64,000 nt of DNA, taken from contig NC_081415.1 of assembly GCF_030272615.1 (NCBI RefSeq), positions 108,566,406 through 108,630,405 on the forward strand, given 5' to 3'. The notes beneath the pieces were generated by a model, which did not search any database, was not told where the DNA came from, and worked only from the letters and a program-made list of their open reading frames with translations. A program made the translations under genes and the position numbers. Of the stretch, positions 11,743-24,920 are shown one piece after another. Source of the DNA: Cryptomeria japonica (taxonomy: Eukaryota; Streptophyta; Pinopsida; Cupressales; Cupressaceae). Numbering within the stretch: the stretch's first letter is position 1; the number at the start of each line of letters is the position of its first letter.

Positions 11743-12047
11743 CTGCAATTTTCTCCATGCCTGCAGTCCCGAGCGTGCCTTCTGAAATATGAGCAAAGAC
11801 TAGTTTTCCAGAATGAATCGGAGTTTTCCTTGCCGTCGTTCTTTCTCTTCACGCCGTGCTGTTCTTCAGAATTATGGTTTGGAGTAGGTTCAAGCTTAGG
11901 GCTTTGTTCAGAATTAGGGTTTAGGGTTTCAGGGTTTAGTCCAGAATTAGGATTTGTGGTTTCAGTGTTTTGATCCGCCATTGACGTTGCTAGATTTTGG
12001 ATACCAGCTTCCATGTTAAAGTCTGCAGTAGAGTTTTCTTCAGCCAT
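11743..12047 (-). CDS. CCCH zinc-finger protein, exon 1 (TRM2-like tRNA uracil methyltransferase family)
   Basis: ATG at 12,047-12,045 opens about 101 codons with no stop. The N-terminal ~75 residues are disordered (Asn/Pro/Glu/Ser-rich). A basic KRKNDGKE stretch precedes FWKTSLCSYFRRHARDC..GENCR, the start of the CCCH finger found at the N-terminus of plant zinc-finger CCCH proteins of the C3H24 / tRNA (uracil-5-)-methyltransferase group, which modify tRNA. C-x9-C-x5-C is visible; the final His would come from exon 2. The frame reaches a good splice donor, CAG|GTACGG (donor GT at 11,742-11,741), splitting an Arg/Ser codon as expected before Y-A-H. Exon 2 is not found in the 11.7 kb downstream, so either intron 1 is very long or the gene is a truncated fragment. 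Family assignment is by recognition of the finger, not by a search. Confidence 0.7.
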
Positions 12048-12964
12048 TGTTTATGGCAGGATTTTGGTGTATATCAGAACCAATGAAAAAACCTAAAACG
12101 AACTGTGATTTCAGCAGAGAGTACAGTCAGCGATTTGTACTGGATTGAGTTCTTTTCATTGACACGTGGTAGCTTGAAGGGGTCGTCCGGTCTTAAGAGG
12201 AGGGAAAAATTTATGTTAAAGAGGATATTTTAAAATTTTGTGTGAAAAAACAAGAGTATTTTTAAAATATATATATATATATATTGAAGAAAACCAAAGC
12301 TATCATTAAGTATTTGAAAGAAAAATAAGAATTGGCATGTCTTTATTTATAATAATTTATGTAAAATTAAAATATCATATTTGTTCATTAATCTATTTAA
12401 AAAATTATTATAATATTTTAATTAATATTAAATTATTATTTAATATGATTATAATATTTAATTTTAATATATTCTTATTATTATAGTTTTAAATTTCTAC
12501 TAAACTCTTTACAAAGGTAGAAAATTATTAAGATTAAATTATTATTATTATATCATATCATTATATTTCTAAGGAATTGTAAGAAATATATATAAAACTA
12601 GCATACTTAATAGAAAAAAATCTATGTTAAAAAAAATCTAGAGATATTCATATTGAAAAGAATTTTTTTTAATTTTAATTGAGCTCTTTAGCTATAGTGT
12701 TCTTTGTTAGTCTTCTCACTTGGTGCCAAAAATGTATTGTTGAAATAAATTCATGTTGCAACAAGTAACATACATACAATTGTTAAAATAAATTCATGTG
12801 TTGCAACAAATAACATACGTACGATCCTTTCATACAATATTTTTCCCAATATGATTAGGAGGAGAAGAAAATAACAAATGGCTAGTAAAAATCACTTCCT
12901 TCTCTCTAAAATCTTTATGTATGCATTTCATCTTTGATTGGAAATGATTCATGGTTACTATTGA
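12048..12964. other. 5' flank of the CCCH gene and AT-rich sequence
   Basis: 12,048-12,200 would be the 5' UTR/proximal promoter of the minus-strand CCCH gene; no clear TATA box is seen. 12,230-12,720 is extremely AT-rich with a TA run near 12,267-12,282. 12,740-12,830 holds a ~55-bp tandem duplication (aaataaattcatgt(g)ttgcaacaa). No other gene is seen. Confidence 0.4.
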
Positions 12965-13587
12965 AGTGTTTTTATGCACTATGCAACACATAATAAAATA
13001 CCAAAGGCATTTTATCCTCTCTTGATCAAAATCTCCTTGGATGCTAAATTATGCGATCAACAAAGACGACTCCAAAGTTTCTATAGTCAGGTCTTGGAGT
13101 GCGGATAAGCTTAATTGGTTGATGTATTTGTTGGTATTCCAAGGGATCTTACGTATATGTTCCTTAAGAGATGGACTTCTTGATTTCAAGGAATGTTTTT
13201 CAAATGATATGTAATGTTGCTCTCTTGCTTACTAATACTTAATAGATGATGGATAAAAAAATGCAAAAGGTTGAAAGGTTTGAGGGATACTAAACTACTT
13301 CTTAGAATGCAAGGACGAAGGATGACATTGATAAAACTCAACTAGTCTTTGCTTAGACATACAAATAACAAATTCACAAAGGCTAGTGAAATCTTCTAAG
13401 GGAATTAGATTATTTTCAAATTACCATCAAACATAGACACCATCATTTGAATGCATATCAATGATTGAATAATAATTGAAGTTAAGTTTATATGAAAATT
13501 TAATTGACCACACAAAGCACTTAACAATAAGCTAAGCCCAAGTAGTATGAATATAAGAGTTTCACCATGACTCATGCACAATTTTCT
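12965..13587. repeat. Degenerate LTR-family sequence, copy B
   Basis: Colinear with 1,560-2,165 (see copy A). It stops abruptly where the Tat element begins at 13,591, so the Tat element inserted into this older LTR-derived sequence. Confidence 0.5.
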
Positions 13588-13590
13588 ATC

Positions 13591-14894
13591 TATAGACACT
13601 TAAATTAATTATTTTTAATTAATTTAATCCTCCTATATAATTAATTTATACAATTATGTTAGCCTTTATTCATCTCAATATTAATTGAATTTAACTCAAT
13701 TAATATTGTCACTATAGTCCATATATTGGATTTATTTAATAAATAAATTTTCCCTTCTCCTAAAATACTCAAAAATTAGTTCTTCTTAATCCCCCCTTTA
13801 ATTAATTGATTTTCAATTAATTAACTAATCCATGTGATTCCTACAAATCACCTTTTTCTAATCCATCATTAGCCTAATTAATTCTTCTAGAAACCCTCAT
13901 AGTCCTACTTAGCATTATTCTTCAGTTTTTAATTGCCTCCACTCATTCTCTCTCCTAGTCAAATCCTCTTACAGATACCACTTACTCCTAATTCCCACCT
14001 AATTCTTCTAAATAGTCTCTTTAATCCCTTGTTAGTGGCTAATCTCTATGATTAGGCACAAAAGTCAACCATGGCCATTTATGGCCAAATCCTCTTGTCC
14101 CCTTCCTCACCTTCCACCTTAAATGCTCTCTTTTTTTATGAATGTGAGATTTTCAAAATCTCACATTCTCCCATGTTTCCCATCTTCTCAAGGAATTTTA
14201 AAATTCATTTTCCCTTTTCCAATCCCCATGCACACAATATCTTGAGATTTTTTAATTCCATGTGCATCCCCCAAGGAATTTTTAATTCTTTTTATCCTTC
14301 CTAGGTACATTGGGAACTCTTCCCCATGTATCTTGAGGAGGGTAAAGATGAGAAATGCCCTTATGGTAAATCTCTTGATCTCCACCCCCCCTTGTCATGT
14401 CATTGTCTCTCGATCCATGTGATCTCTTCCTCTCAATTCTAGCCCTCCATTGCCTTTTAATCTTGACCTTCCATTTTTTTCCATCCAATTCTATAAATTG
14501 GGGTATCCATCCCCTCATTTGATATCTCCAATTTTAGTAAGTTCATGCTGCCACCTTGAGTCCAAGAATCCATTCAAGAGCCAACACTATAGCCAAATTT
14601 CCTACATATCCACACTTAACCATTTTCATCCCATTTGAGCATCCATCATACATTCACTAGTCCAATCCTTTGATCCATTTGTTGTGCACATTGGAGAGCC
14701 ATCCACATCAATCCATTGAACTAATCAAATCAGGTTGGAAAAGGGGCGCTACTTCAACCTCATCAAGAGCTCAATCTGAGGAAGTAGGTAAAATTTGGAG
14801 AAGGTATAATGGTTAATTATGATTTTTAGTGTTTATGTTTTGTGTTTTTTATCTCTCTAACCATTACGCATTCCTTAGATTTTTCTCGTCTTCA
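13591..14894 (+). repeat. 5' LTR of the Tat element (1,304 bp)
   Basis: 13,591-14,401 aligns with 48,101-48,892. The LTR ends ...TTCA just before the primer-binding site. A TATA-like 'ctataaattgggg' lies near 14,491. The 5' half is rich in TTAATTAATT motifs. Confidence 0.8.
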
Positions 14895-14897
14895 TTT

Positions 14898-14915
14898 TGG
14901 CATGCTCGGTGGGAG
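14898..14915 (+). other. Primer-binding site of the Tat element
   Basis: TGGCATGCTCGGTGGGAG begins with the required TGG three bases after the LTR end. It resembles the 'TTTGGC...CGGTGGGA' primer-site context of plant Tat elements. The tRNA was not identified. Confidence 0.55.
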
Positions 14916-17700
14916 CCATGTCCCAAAAATCTAATTTTTTTTGCAAGTTTTTCGTGAATTTTAGATGCAAGTTGCAGATCAGCACAGGTGTCCGCACAAA
15001 AGCATATGCGCTTATACATCGATGTGAGAGTTTGAAATTTGAATTTCGCTAACCCGCCTTTTTGCAGGACTATCGATCAGCGTGATCATCACGACCTCAG
15101 CGAGTCTGTGGTTTTGAATTCACCTCGTTTGATAGATTAGATTTCTTTTTAATTTTTGTTCCCAATTAGTTTAAAAAACACAAAAAATCAGTTAAAATAC
15201 TAAAATTCAACCAACTAATTAAATTTTAAATTCATTTTTTTTAGAAAATTTGACTTTCCGAGTTAATTGTACATTAGCGTGTGCATAGGCGAATCAACAC
15301 CTGCACCCTTGTTCCAATGCATCCACTGGACCCTATTAGCCCGCTCCCTCGCATATTTAAAATTTAATTTTTTTGGTTTTCCCACTAATTGTTTATGTGT
15401 TTTCTTTTTTCTTAACACGTACGCACGTGCTTCAGCACGTAGGCTTCTGCATCAGCGTGTCCCGCCAGGTATAACGGCGGTTGAAATCTTTTAATTTTAA
15501 ATCTTGTCTTTTCTCGCTTTCTAGTTTTTGTAGGCAATGAACTTACTTCAGCGCCTGCACAGGCACTGCGGCACATCTGCTTGTGGAACAACGCCTACGT
15601 TGTATCCTTAGGGATTTTTGTTTATTGATCAAATTTTGAGTTTTGTAGATATGTATTGTTTGTCCAAGACCAGAAACTAAGACTAGTAACTATTTTTGCT
15701 ACAACACGTCGGTCCAAGACATACTTTTTTCCACTAAAGTAGTTTGTTTGTTGCATTTCTAGTTAGAAAACTATGAAAATGTGGGATTAAAATGAACCAT
15801 TATCTTTTGTGCTTGGTGCACTTGCACATTTAGTGTTGGGTGGACCCACCATTGCACTCTAGTATCCTCTCCCCTTGCCTTCATTGATCTTGGGTTTAAG
15901 AGAACGAGTGATCAACAACACCTTTTTTATTTTGGTAGTTGAGGGGTATTCTTGATTGGGGATTTCATTACCCCACAAGGGTTTCTCGAATTGGGACACG
16001 TTGGGGATATTGACTCTCCCGATGCGATCTCGAGTGGGTTTTTCGAGCCACTATATAAATAAGTTGGTCGAGCAGCTAGAGTGCTGAGTAATTTTGACGT
16101 ATGTGGAGCCTTCCCTGCATCGATAAGCTCAGTTAGAGCCTTAAGTGGCTTGCTTCGAGAATAGGTCATCGGATTGGTGATCCCTCAAAAATTACACTAG
16201 ACGCTAGTTTTAGTAGCCAAAATCCTACATTTGGTAGTGTAGGGGATGCGAATCATACCCCAAAGTTACTCCTCATGTATTCACTCAGGATGAGACATAA
16301 ATTCCCCATCTAATAGATCCTTGGATCTTTGGGGTAAGAGAATCTAGTATGCCCAAGAAGTAAGTGTCGTGGAGGGGAGCCAATGCTACCAAAATCTCTA
16401 CTTGTCCACCTGAGTGAGGTATTGATTATGCGAGGGGCCTATCAAGTGGTTTCCACTTTCCAACCTAAGTTGTGTTGTCTTCAAGTGTCTTCATTTGTGT
16501 AATACTTGTAAAATCAATTTGGGCTAATCTAGGCCCCACATCACTTGCACACTCGACATTGAGTGTTACACTTGGCCAAAGTATTTGCTATGCTTGATGT
16601 TTTCTTTCCAAGAGTAAATTGACAAACAACCTCCCCACTTTGCACATTTGACAAATGTTCTCAAATCCAAATTTTCACACCTTGCATAGTCAAAGTCCAA
16701 ATCTATTCCACCTCATTTCCACCTCATATTCAATAAGCCTAAGTTGTAAAAGCATCCCAAGAAGTCTATCCACCGTCCAATCAAGACAAAGAATCTCACT
16801 CAAGCCCAACTTATTAAACATTGTAAGTTTTGGTACATCAACCACAAACCCTTGCTTAAGCATAGGACCTTCTTGCATAGATATCATGATTATATTTATG
16901 GTAATAGCAATGATTTTGATGCTAGTGATGAACTAAGAGTCTATGCCCTACACCAAGGATGAAGCTTGTCTTTCAATACCAACTATCGTCAAAATCAAGG
17001 TGGTTGCAATCTTTCATACAATTTATTGTCTGAACCTATCACTCATTGAGTCATTTCCATCCCAAGGATAATCTAGTCATCAATTTATTCTAGCCATCAC
17101 TATCATCCCTCTTTGATCTTTCTTCATCAACATTTTTCAAGGACTTGGCATAATCAAACTTAATCAAATCAATCCTCAATCAATCAAATTGATCCTTAAT
17201 CAATCATCCAAATTAAATCAACCTCACTCTAAGGTTTTATACATTGTGAAGTTTTATTTAGGCCTCATCTTAAATCAATTAATCATTTGCCTTTTATGCA
17301 TGGGAAAGAATCTCCCTCGAGTGCCTTTGCTTCTTCTTTTGGGTTGATCAAGACCCCAATCCTGCGTATTTATTTTTCTTGGGATCATTAGTCAATCCTT
17401 AGTAGAAAGAGACTGTGATCATTGTCCTAAGGTCTAAATTTTACCCAACTTGGTTGTCACCTTGTTTGTGGTTTTTCATCAACATGTCCCACCTAAAAAT
17501 CCTCATCCAAGGACTAAGGTGCAATCTTAATCAAATTTTGTCCTAATCTAAGGACCTAATCAATCATTCTATCCAACTTCATTAGATCCAAATCAAATCA
17601 AAATCCAAAATTTTCGATGTCCTTTCATCAAGTTTTTCTTCCAACAAATCTTCCCTAAAGATTATTCTTGTATAATCACAACTCGATCTCAAAAGAAGAA
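14916..17700 (+). other. Long untranslated leader of the Tat element
   Basis: 2.8 kb between primer site and gag. Ogre-type relatives can carry an extra ORF here. I see only short, stop-riddled frames and GC-richer patches with recurring 'cagcgtg/cagcacg' words (about 14,980-15,600). No domain is recognisable. Confidence 0.5.
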
Positions 17701-19740
17701 GATGGTTGAACTATAATATGGCATGTCAAACATTAGTGTCCTATATCAAGACCCTACACAAGACCCCACGCAAGGGCAAAATGTGCAACCCAATGTTCAA
17801 GATCCACGACCACAAGTGGACCCTAACATGGTTGATCAAGATGACCTATCCCTGAATGTGTGAACATTCTTAGAGGATTCTTACAATCAAGAAATGATGG
17901 AGAAATTCATTTGCCACAATCCTGTTGGTCTCTTAAAGACCCTCATTGAAAATGGAACTCGTCTTCTCCCTAATTTTGATAGATCCTTTCTTGATCAAGG
18001 ACCATAGGGAGAATTTGCTCCTACTTACATTATTGTGTCGATTATTCATCTTCAATCTATAGCACCCATGGTATCCATCCATGTGGTTTCCATCCAACCT
18101 TCTTCCTTTTTGGCATCTATACCATTATCCAACCCGATCACGTCATTCTCCAACATTCTTCTATGTCATCCTCTTCTACTCACCCACATGTCTCTATTCC
18201 CCAATCTTCCATTCCTCTCAACAATACCACTAATTTCATCAATACTTCTCTTCCTCATGCTACCACATTTTGCGGGTCACGACCAATCATCACCTCTCAA
18301 GTCCCCATCACATCGGTCATCACGTCTCACATTCCCACTTCTCATCCCACCAATACATTAATGGTGGTGGTATACCTTCCACGACTCACCAAATACCCAG
18401 GGCAAACATGGTTCGTCATGTCCAAGACCCACAACATGATATAATCAAGGAAATTCAAGACATGAAGAACATCATCAAAAACATGAAGGAAGGGACTAAC
18501 AAAAGAAAATCTTATTCATTTGAGGAATTTTGTCCTTGTCCTTATGATCCTTCAATATTGGTTGCACCTTACCCACCAGGGTTTGAGATGCCTAAGTTCA
18601 TGAAGTGTGAGGGCCAGGGGGACCCCCAAGACCATGTTCGTGAGTTTCACATCTTATGCCAAGAAGTCTCCTATAGTGATTTATATCTGCGTGGACTCTT
18701 CCCTAAGAGTCTCACGGGAGACACTCTTGCATGGTTCTCGTCCCTGCCTAGAGGTTTTATCACCTCCTTTCTGGACTTAGCAGAAAAGTTTGTGGCCCAC
18801 TATGCTTACAACATTGTCAACGATGTTTCCATGTTGGACCTTTGTAACACAAAACAGAGGCCTGGAGAAACTTTTGCCAACTTTTTGCAGAGGTGGTGAC
18901 ATCTTATCAATAAATTTTAGCGGGATATGCTAGAGGAACACCAAATTGAATTATTTCAGAAAAATCAAGTACCGAACTATCAAAACCTTTGACACCTCGG
19001 TGTATAAAATCCTTCCAAAAGTTGACTAACAAAGGCTTAGCCCTTGAATGTGTCTTGTTAGAGGATGGAACTCTAAAGCATCATCGAAAATCAAATTAGA
19101 ATACTTCCTCTTATCACAATGATAAACCAAAATTTTGGTCTAAGAACAAGAACGTAGTCAATGATGGTGTCACTTATGTAAAGCGGGTCCAAACTGCGGT
19201 TGCCCCTCTGAAACCCATGTCCAACAATCAATCCAACAATCGCTAAAACAATCAAAACAAATCTCAAACACCCCCAACAATGTCTTCATCCAGGGGAGAC
19301 CACCCCGATCTAACAATTAGGCTCCAAGGGAGTATACTCCTCTTGATGAGCCCATTGAGGTTGTGTTTCAAAAGCTTGTCCAGATTGGTGTGGTTGTCTT
19401 TCCGATAACTCACCCGTTTGATCCTAACCAACCCAAACTTGGGTGGTATAATGAGAATGACTATTGTGACTATCACTGTATCAATGGGCATGAGATGCGA
19501 AAGTGTATGAAACTAAATAACTATATTTAAGATCTCATTGATAAGGGTGATATTGAGGTAGCAACAACAAAACTTGGTAACAACAATGATAAACTCAAGA
19601 TGTACCAGGAACCCTTCCTGAAGCATGACAAAGACAAGGCCTCATCATCTAATGTTGTGAACTATGATTACACTAATTATATATCCGACTTTGACTCCTT
19701 GGTGGGTTGTATAGAGCCCACAGATAACCATGTCAGCATC
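17701..19740 (+). pseudogene. Tat gag (capsid plus zinc knuckle), decayed
   Basis: A likely start lies at the ATG at 17,701. The capsid-type domain is best preserved at about 18,500-18,960: P-Y-P-P-G-F-E-M-P-K-F-M-K, then GDPQDHVREF, then LAWFSSLPRG, then ETFANFLQRW. This is the plant retrotransposon gag pattern of the Tat/Athila group. A knuckle CDYHCINGHEMRKC at 19,465-19,506 has the Tat-style C-x2-H...GH-x4-C spacing and is followed by a DLIDKGDIE segment. Gag would form the virus-like particle. Several in-frame stops and at least one frame change break it. Confidence 0.8.
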
Positions 19741-20149
19741 ATCACTATCTAAGGAGCTAACCCTCCATCTTCTCAAAACAAACCTAGGGTCACTATTCAA
19801 GGTGGTCCTGCCCCTCCACAACCGACAAGTAGACCCAACCCTGCTAAAATAGTCATTCAATATGTCGCACCTTCCTCGTCCCATTCTCATAATGATTGTA
19901 ATGTAACCACTCGTCGTGGAAGAGTAACTATCCAAGGAGATTCTCCCCCATCGAATCCTCCCCCCTTGTCATCCACCCGTCGATATGATCTCCTTGATCA
20001 TCTCAGGAAGACTCCTACACAAATTTCCATCCTAGAGCTCCTCAAGACCTCCCCCGTCCACAAGGAGATTTTGGAACAAGCCCTCCCTGAATCACGTGTT
20101 CCTGACAACATCAATGTTGCCTAGTTCCAAGCCCTCATTGGAAACCTCA

Positions 20150-20835
20150 TTGCCTAGCACTGCCTTGTTTTCACCTCCAATGATGCTCCCTCTAATGATG
20201 AACATAATAATCTATTGCATATTGAAGCTCTTATCCAGAAACACAAGGTTAAACGTATCTTGATAGACAGTGGATCTGGACTCAATCTTTGTACATACAA
20301 GTTAATAAAGCAATTGGGACTTTCTGAGGACTTGGTTGATACATCAAGATGAATCACAATCAAAGCCTATGATGATGCATAAAGTTTCTCCAAAGGCATG
20401 GTCACTTTACCTCTTCAAGTGGGCCCTGTTACAATTGAGACCCCTTGCCAAGTTTTGGATCTTGATCTCCCTTATAACATTCTCCTTAGTTGCTTGTGGA
20501 TTCATTCTCTTCAAGTGGTTCCCTCCACTTACCACCAATTCCTTAAATTTCTCTTCAACGGTAAAGAGATCACTATCAGAGGTGATCCACAACCCTTTCA
20601 ATATTGCAAGCTCCTAGAGAGGAAACATCCATACCACTACACATTAAATAAACCCACTCCACTTCCTCCATCTGATGCATCTAAAGTTGCCTCCACTTCA
20701 TCCCAAATAGAAGCTAAGGTCAAGATCGTACAGGATGGTTGTGGAGAACACAAACTTGAGGATGTCTTACTAATAACCAATCTCCCCTTGTCTCCTAAGT
20801 CATTTGGCAAGCCTAAAGAAATAAAAAAAGATTAG
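20150..20835 (+). pseudogene. Tat aspartic protease region, decayed
   Basis: ILIDSGSGLNL contains the catalytic DSG (20,266-20,274). Downstream are the expected flap and hydrophobic-strand segments (VTLPLQVGP, then DLPYNILLSCLWIHS), as in Tat proteases that end in a Leu-Gly-R/C-x-W-I-H motif. The domain would cut the Gag-Pol polyprotein. Stops near 20,351 and 20,380 interrupt it; the open stretch 20,398-20,835 continues into the pol linker. Confidence 0.75.
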
Positions 20836-21729
20836 AAGCCCACTATACAATGCAAAGACACCACCTTCAAGCAATAGGGCCCACTTGATGAAGAAATTCT
20901 CAAGGTAGATGTTTCCTCTTGGTTGTATCATGAAGAGGATGAAGAACCAACAAATATTCCCAATAAAATGCATCCAAAAGCACAAGCCATAGTGGATAAG
21001 ATGGGTTATAAATGACACGACTTGGGGCTAGAAGAAAAAGGAATCAAAGCATCAATAAGTCCCATCTCGTACAAGTATAATAGGGGCTTGGGTTACACTC
21101 TGAAACCTAAGATCACTATCGTCAATACCCCTTCAAGTCCCTCCTTGGATGTCAAAGATTCTGATGAAGAGGAATTTCATGAAACACCTTTTGAATATGA
21201 AGATGACATCTTCTTTGACACTCATATCAATACCATCACCCCCGTAATCCCTTCCACTCCACATGAGCTGCAACTTGTCCACCCTGAGCTTATAGATTGG
21301 GACCAATGAGACAAACCTACTTTGGACATATGTGTCGATGATAATGCCCTCATGACTCTCCTGACTATGCACACTTTAGAAGACTGCAATAGAATTCATG
21401 GGATCCAACTACATGAGAATGAATACTTTGGTAGTCAGGTCAATGCCCTTAGTCGCAAAAATGATAATAAAAAGAAAAATCATGATTCCTTAGGTGAAAA
21501 CCCTTATGAGGCACCTTTGGATGAAGAAAAAGTAGAAATAAAGGGCGTATCCACAAGTGAAAACCTGGATCAGGCACTTGAGGATGGGGGACTTGATCTC
21601 CCTACCATTGTTCCCCTACAACAAGAAAGGTCAACTTTACTGATAGAGGAAACAAACACTATCAATGTGGGCACTGAAGACACCCAAAAGAACGTGCTCA
21701 TTGCTAAATCCCTGTCAAATCAAGAAAAA

Positions 21730-23110
21730 TAGAACTTCATCAATTTTCTCACAAAAACAAAAACCAACTTTGCCTGGTCATATGCCAACATGCTAGGCCT
21801 TGATCCCGACTTAGTAGTCCACGATCTTGTTGTTTGTCCAGATGCTAAACCTGTAAAGCAAAAATTATGCAAGATGCATCCACACATTGTGCTCCTCGTT
21901 AAATAAGAACTTCAGAAGATGTTGGATGTTGGATTCATAAAACCAATAGATTATCCTGAGTGGGTATCCAACATTGTCCTTGTCGACAAAGCTATTGGGG
22001 GCATCTGCATTTGCACAGATTTTCACAACTTGAATAAAGCCTGCCTTAAGGATGACTTCCCGCTCCCCAACATAGACATGATTGTAGATCTCACAATGGG
22101 ACATAAAATGTTATCACTTATGGATTTATTTTCTAGGTACAATCGATCAGGATCGCAGAAGAGAACCAACACAAAACAACATTCACAAAACCTTGGGACA
22201 CCTTTTGTTATCAAGTCATGCCTTTTGGTCTCAAGAATGCTGGAGCAACATATTAGTGAGAAATGACAATAATCTTCCATAACCTTTTGTATGAAATCAA
22301 GGAGGATTACATGGATGATGTCCTAGGAAAGTCCAAGACGAGACATGAACACATCCCTATCCCAAGGCAAATCTTTGAGAGATTAGAAAAATATAAGTTG
22401 TGCTAAATCCTAAGAAATGCGTCTTTGGTGTAACATCTGGCAAACTATTAGGTTTCATTGTTTCCTGCAGAGGCATAGAGGTTGATCCTGCAAAGGTGAA
22501 AGCTATCATGGAAATGCTTCCCTCGAAGACTCTTAGACAACTACGCAGCCAGCAAGGAAATCTCTAATCATCAGACGCTTCATTTCATAGCTTGCAGATA
22601 AATGCCACCCATTTGCACACTTATTATGCAAGGATACCAAATTCAAATGGGACTTCCTATGTCAGAAGGCTTTCGAGAAATTCAAAGAATACCTAGCATC
22701 ACCTCTGATTCTTATGCCTCCTATTCTAGGACAACTGCTCCTTTTGTACATATCAGCAACTACAGTGGCACTAGGGGCATTATTGGCATAGACACATGAT
22801 CAAGGAAAAGAGCATGCTATACACTATATCAGTTGCACATTGGTAGGGTATGAGCTCAATTATACCCCTATTGAAAGAGCATGCTTAGCACTTGTCTTCA
22901 ATACACATAAACTTTGACACTACACGCTTAAAAACAAAACAAAATTGATTGGTAAGATTGACCCTCTCAAGTACCTCTTATCAAAGGCTTCTCTCACTGA
23001 GAGAACTACTAAATGGGTCATGTTACTTAGTGAGTTTGACATTGAATATGTAGATAGAAAATTAATCAAAGGACAAGTGATAGCAAATCAATTGGCAGAT
23101 GCTCTGCTTC
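21730..23110 (+). pseudogene. Tat reverse transcriptase and first RNase H, decayed
   Basis: From about 21,780 the text reads FAWSYANMLGLD, a Tat-typical lead-in, then FIKPIDYPEWVSNIVLV, DFHNLNKACLKDDFPLPNID and, after a frameshift, the catalytic YMDDV (22,308-22,322). The RNase H part follows with ATTVALGALLA and HAIHYISCTL, ending in QLADAL near 23,104. At least two frameshifts (near 22,140 and 22,400) and several stops inactivate it. Confidence 0.85.
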
Positions 23111-23159
23111 AAGGTGATAATCCTATCCTTATAGAATTTCCAGATGAATCCATAATGAC

Positions 23160-23463
23160 TGTCACTATGTCTTCCACGTGGCAGATGTATTTTGATGGTT
23201 CTTGCATGCAGAACGAATCAGTGGCAGGCATATTGTTGGTCACACCTCAAGGAGATTGCATACCTAAATCATACAAGATAGCCTTTGCATGCACCAACAA
23301 CATTGTAGAATATGAAGCACTAATCACGGGACTTCGTTTAGCTATCCAATGTAAGATATTGGAATTACATGTCTGTGGTGATTCCCAACTTGTCCTTAAA
23401 CAAGTCAATGATGAGTACCAAACAAAAGACGACAAGCTTCTTCCTTATTGCAGTATGGTTTAG
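23160..23463 (+). pseudogene. Tat second RNase H (archaeal-type, aRNH)
   Basis: WQMYFDGSCMQNESVAGI, then TNNIVEYEALITGL, then VCGDSQLVLKQV show the D...E...D catalytic order of the type-I/archaeal RNase H that Tat-lineage Gypsy elements carry between the ordinary RNase H and integrase. Its presence is the main reason for the Tat assignment. The domain is open over 22,945-23,463 in one frame and ends at a TAG, so it is one of the best preserved parts. Confidence 0.85.
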
Positions 23464-23529
23464 GATACTAAGCAACACTTTACATAAATCAAGTTTGATC
23501 ATATTCGACGCACAAACAATATAGCTATA

Positions 23530-24920
23530 GATGCAATGGCCACTATTGGTGCTCTCCTTCATATGCCTGCACATCATCAGAAATGTGAGTTTTTGGTTGA
23601 GCAACTCCTCATACCGACATATGACCTACCCGAGTCTGAAATGGTGTGTGTACTTGTTGGTCCCAAATCCCTTTGGTATCAAGAGAACTTCACCTACCTA
23701 AGGGACAACACCATCCCTCCCCACCTCACCAAAACCCAACAACAAACCTTTATCCGTTGCTGCACCTTTTACACTATCCTTGGAGACACCCTATTCAGAA
23801 GGCGTTTCGATGGTTCCCTCCTAAGGTGTCTAGACAAACAAGAGGTTGAATGGGCACTACACGAAGTGCATGAAGGTATTTGTGGGGCACACTCTAGTGG
23901 TCTCACTTTGGCTAAAAAGCTCTTGTGAATGGAATATTGTTGGCCTACAAAGGCATATAATTATGTGAATAAATGTATCCCTTGTTAGAAGCATGGCGAC
24001 GAGATTCATTCTCCATCACAGGTTCCACAACCTTTTATGACACCCTGGACCTTCTCATAGTGGGGGCTTGATCTCATTGGGAAAATCTACCCTGCATCCT
24101 CCAACAATCACAAATTCATCATCACCGCCACTGGATAATTCACCAAGTGGGTAGAGACCATCCCTCTTAACTTCACCACTGGGAAACAAATCTCTAAACT
24201 CATTTTGAACTATTTAATCTGTTGATATGGAATCCCCAAATTTATCATCACGGATAATGGAAAGCCTTCAAGAATCAGGATATTAAAGAGCTTTTCAGAA
24301 GTTTGATATCTAGGACTGCTTCTCCACCCCTATTACCTGCAAGACAACAGTCGAGTTGAGGCTTCTAACAAGGCCTTAGTCAAAATCCTTAAAAATACAG
24401 TCAATGAAGTTAGTCGTGACTGGCACCTCCAACTCCATCTTGCTTTGTGGGCTTACTGCACCTCCATCCACACACCCACAAGTGCCACTCCATATTCCCT
24501 TGTCTTTGGCTCTGAGGTTGTCCTCTCTCTTGAGATCGAGATCCCCTCTCTAAGGGTATCCCTGTAGAATATCCTCCCTGATGAGGAATGTAGAGTTTCC
24601 AGGCTACAAGAGCTAGAATTGTTGGATGAAAGGTGCCTCAAGGACTTAAATCATCTCTAGGTATATCAAAATTGCCTACGCTTGAGCTACAACAAGAAGG
24701 TCAAAACTTGAGAATTTGAAGTTGGTGATCTTGTCCTTATGGAAAATAAAAAAAAATCTTCAAGAAAGAGAAAAGAAAGGCAAGTTCGAACCTAATTAGC
24801 TTGGACCTTATGTGATCACAACAAAATATGGATCAGGGGCATATCAGTTAGCTACTCTCGAAGGCAATCCCTTGGATGAGCCTATGAACATCATGCACCT
24901 AGAGAGATTTTATGCCTAGT
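23530..24920 (+). pseudogene. Tat integrase, decayed
   Basis: The zinc-binding HHCC region is recognisable at about 23,866-24,000 (HEVHEGICGAHS, then YCWPT and CIPC). The DDE core follows: W-G-L-D-L-I-G (about 24,065), FIITDNG (about 24,240) and the Glu in RVEASNKAL (about 24,355). The C-terminal part includes EVGDLVLM (about 24,718). It would insert the cDNA. Many stops, several of them TGG or CAG codons changed to TAG/TGA. Confidence 0.8.

Noticed and set aside
13101-13140. A-box-like GATAAGCTTAATTGG, possible SINE
   Set aside because: There is no B box at the right distance, and the sequence is part of the LTR-family copy B that also occurs at about 1,715.
15927-16169. 80-codon minus-strand ORF in the Tat leader as an extra gene
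   Set aside because: It has no recognisable domain, is short, and lies in an untranslated leader with similar random frames nearby.
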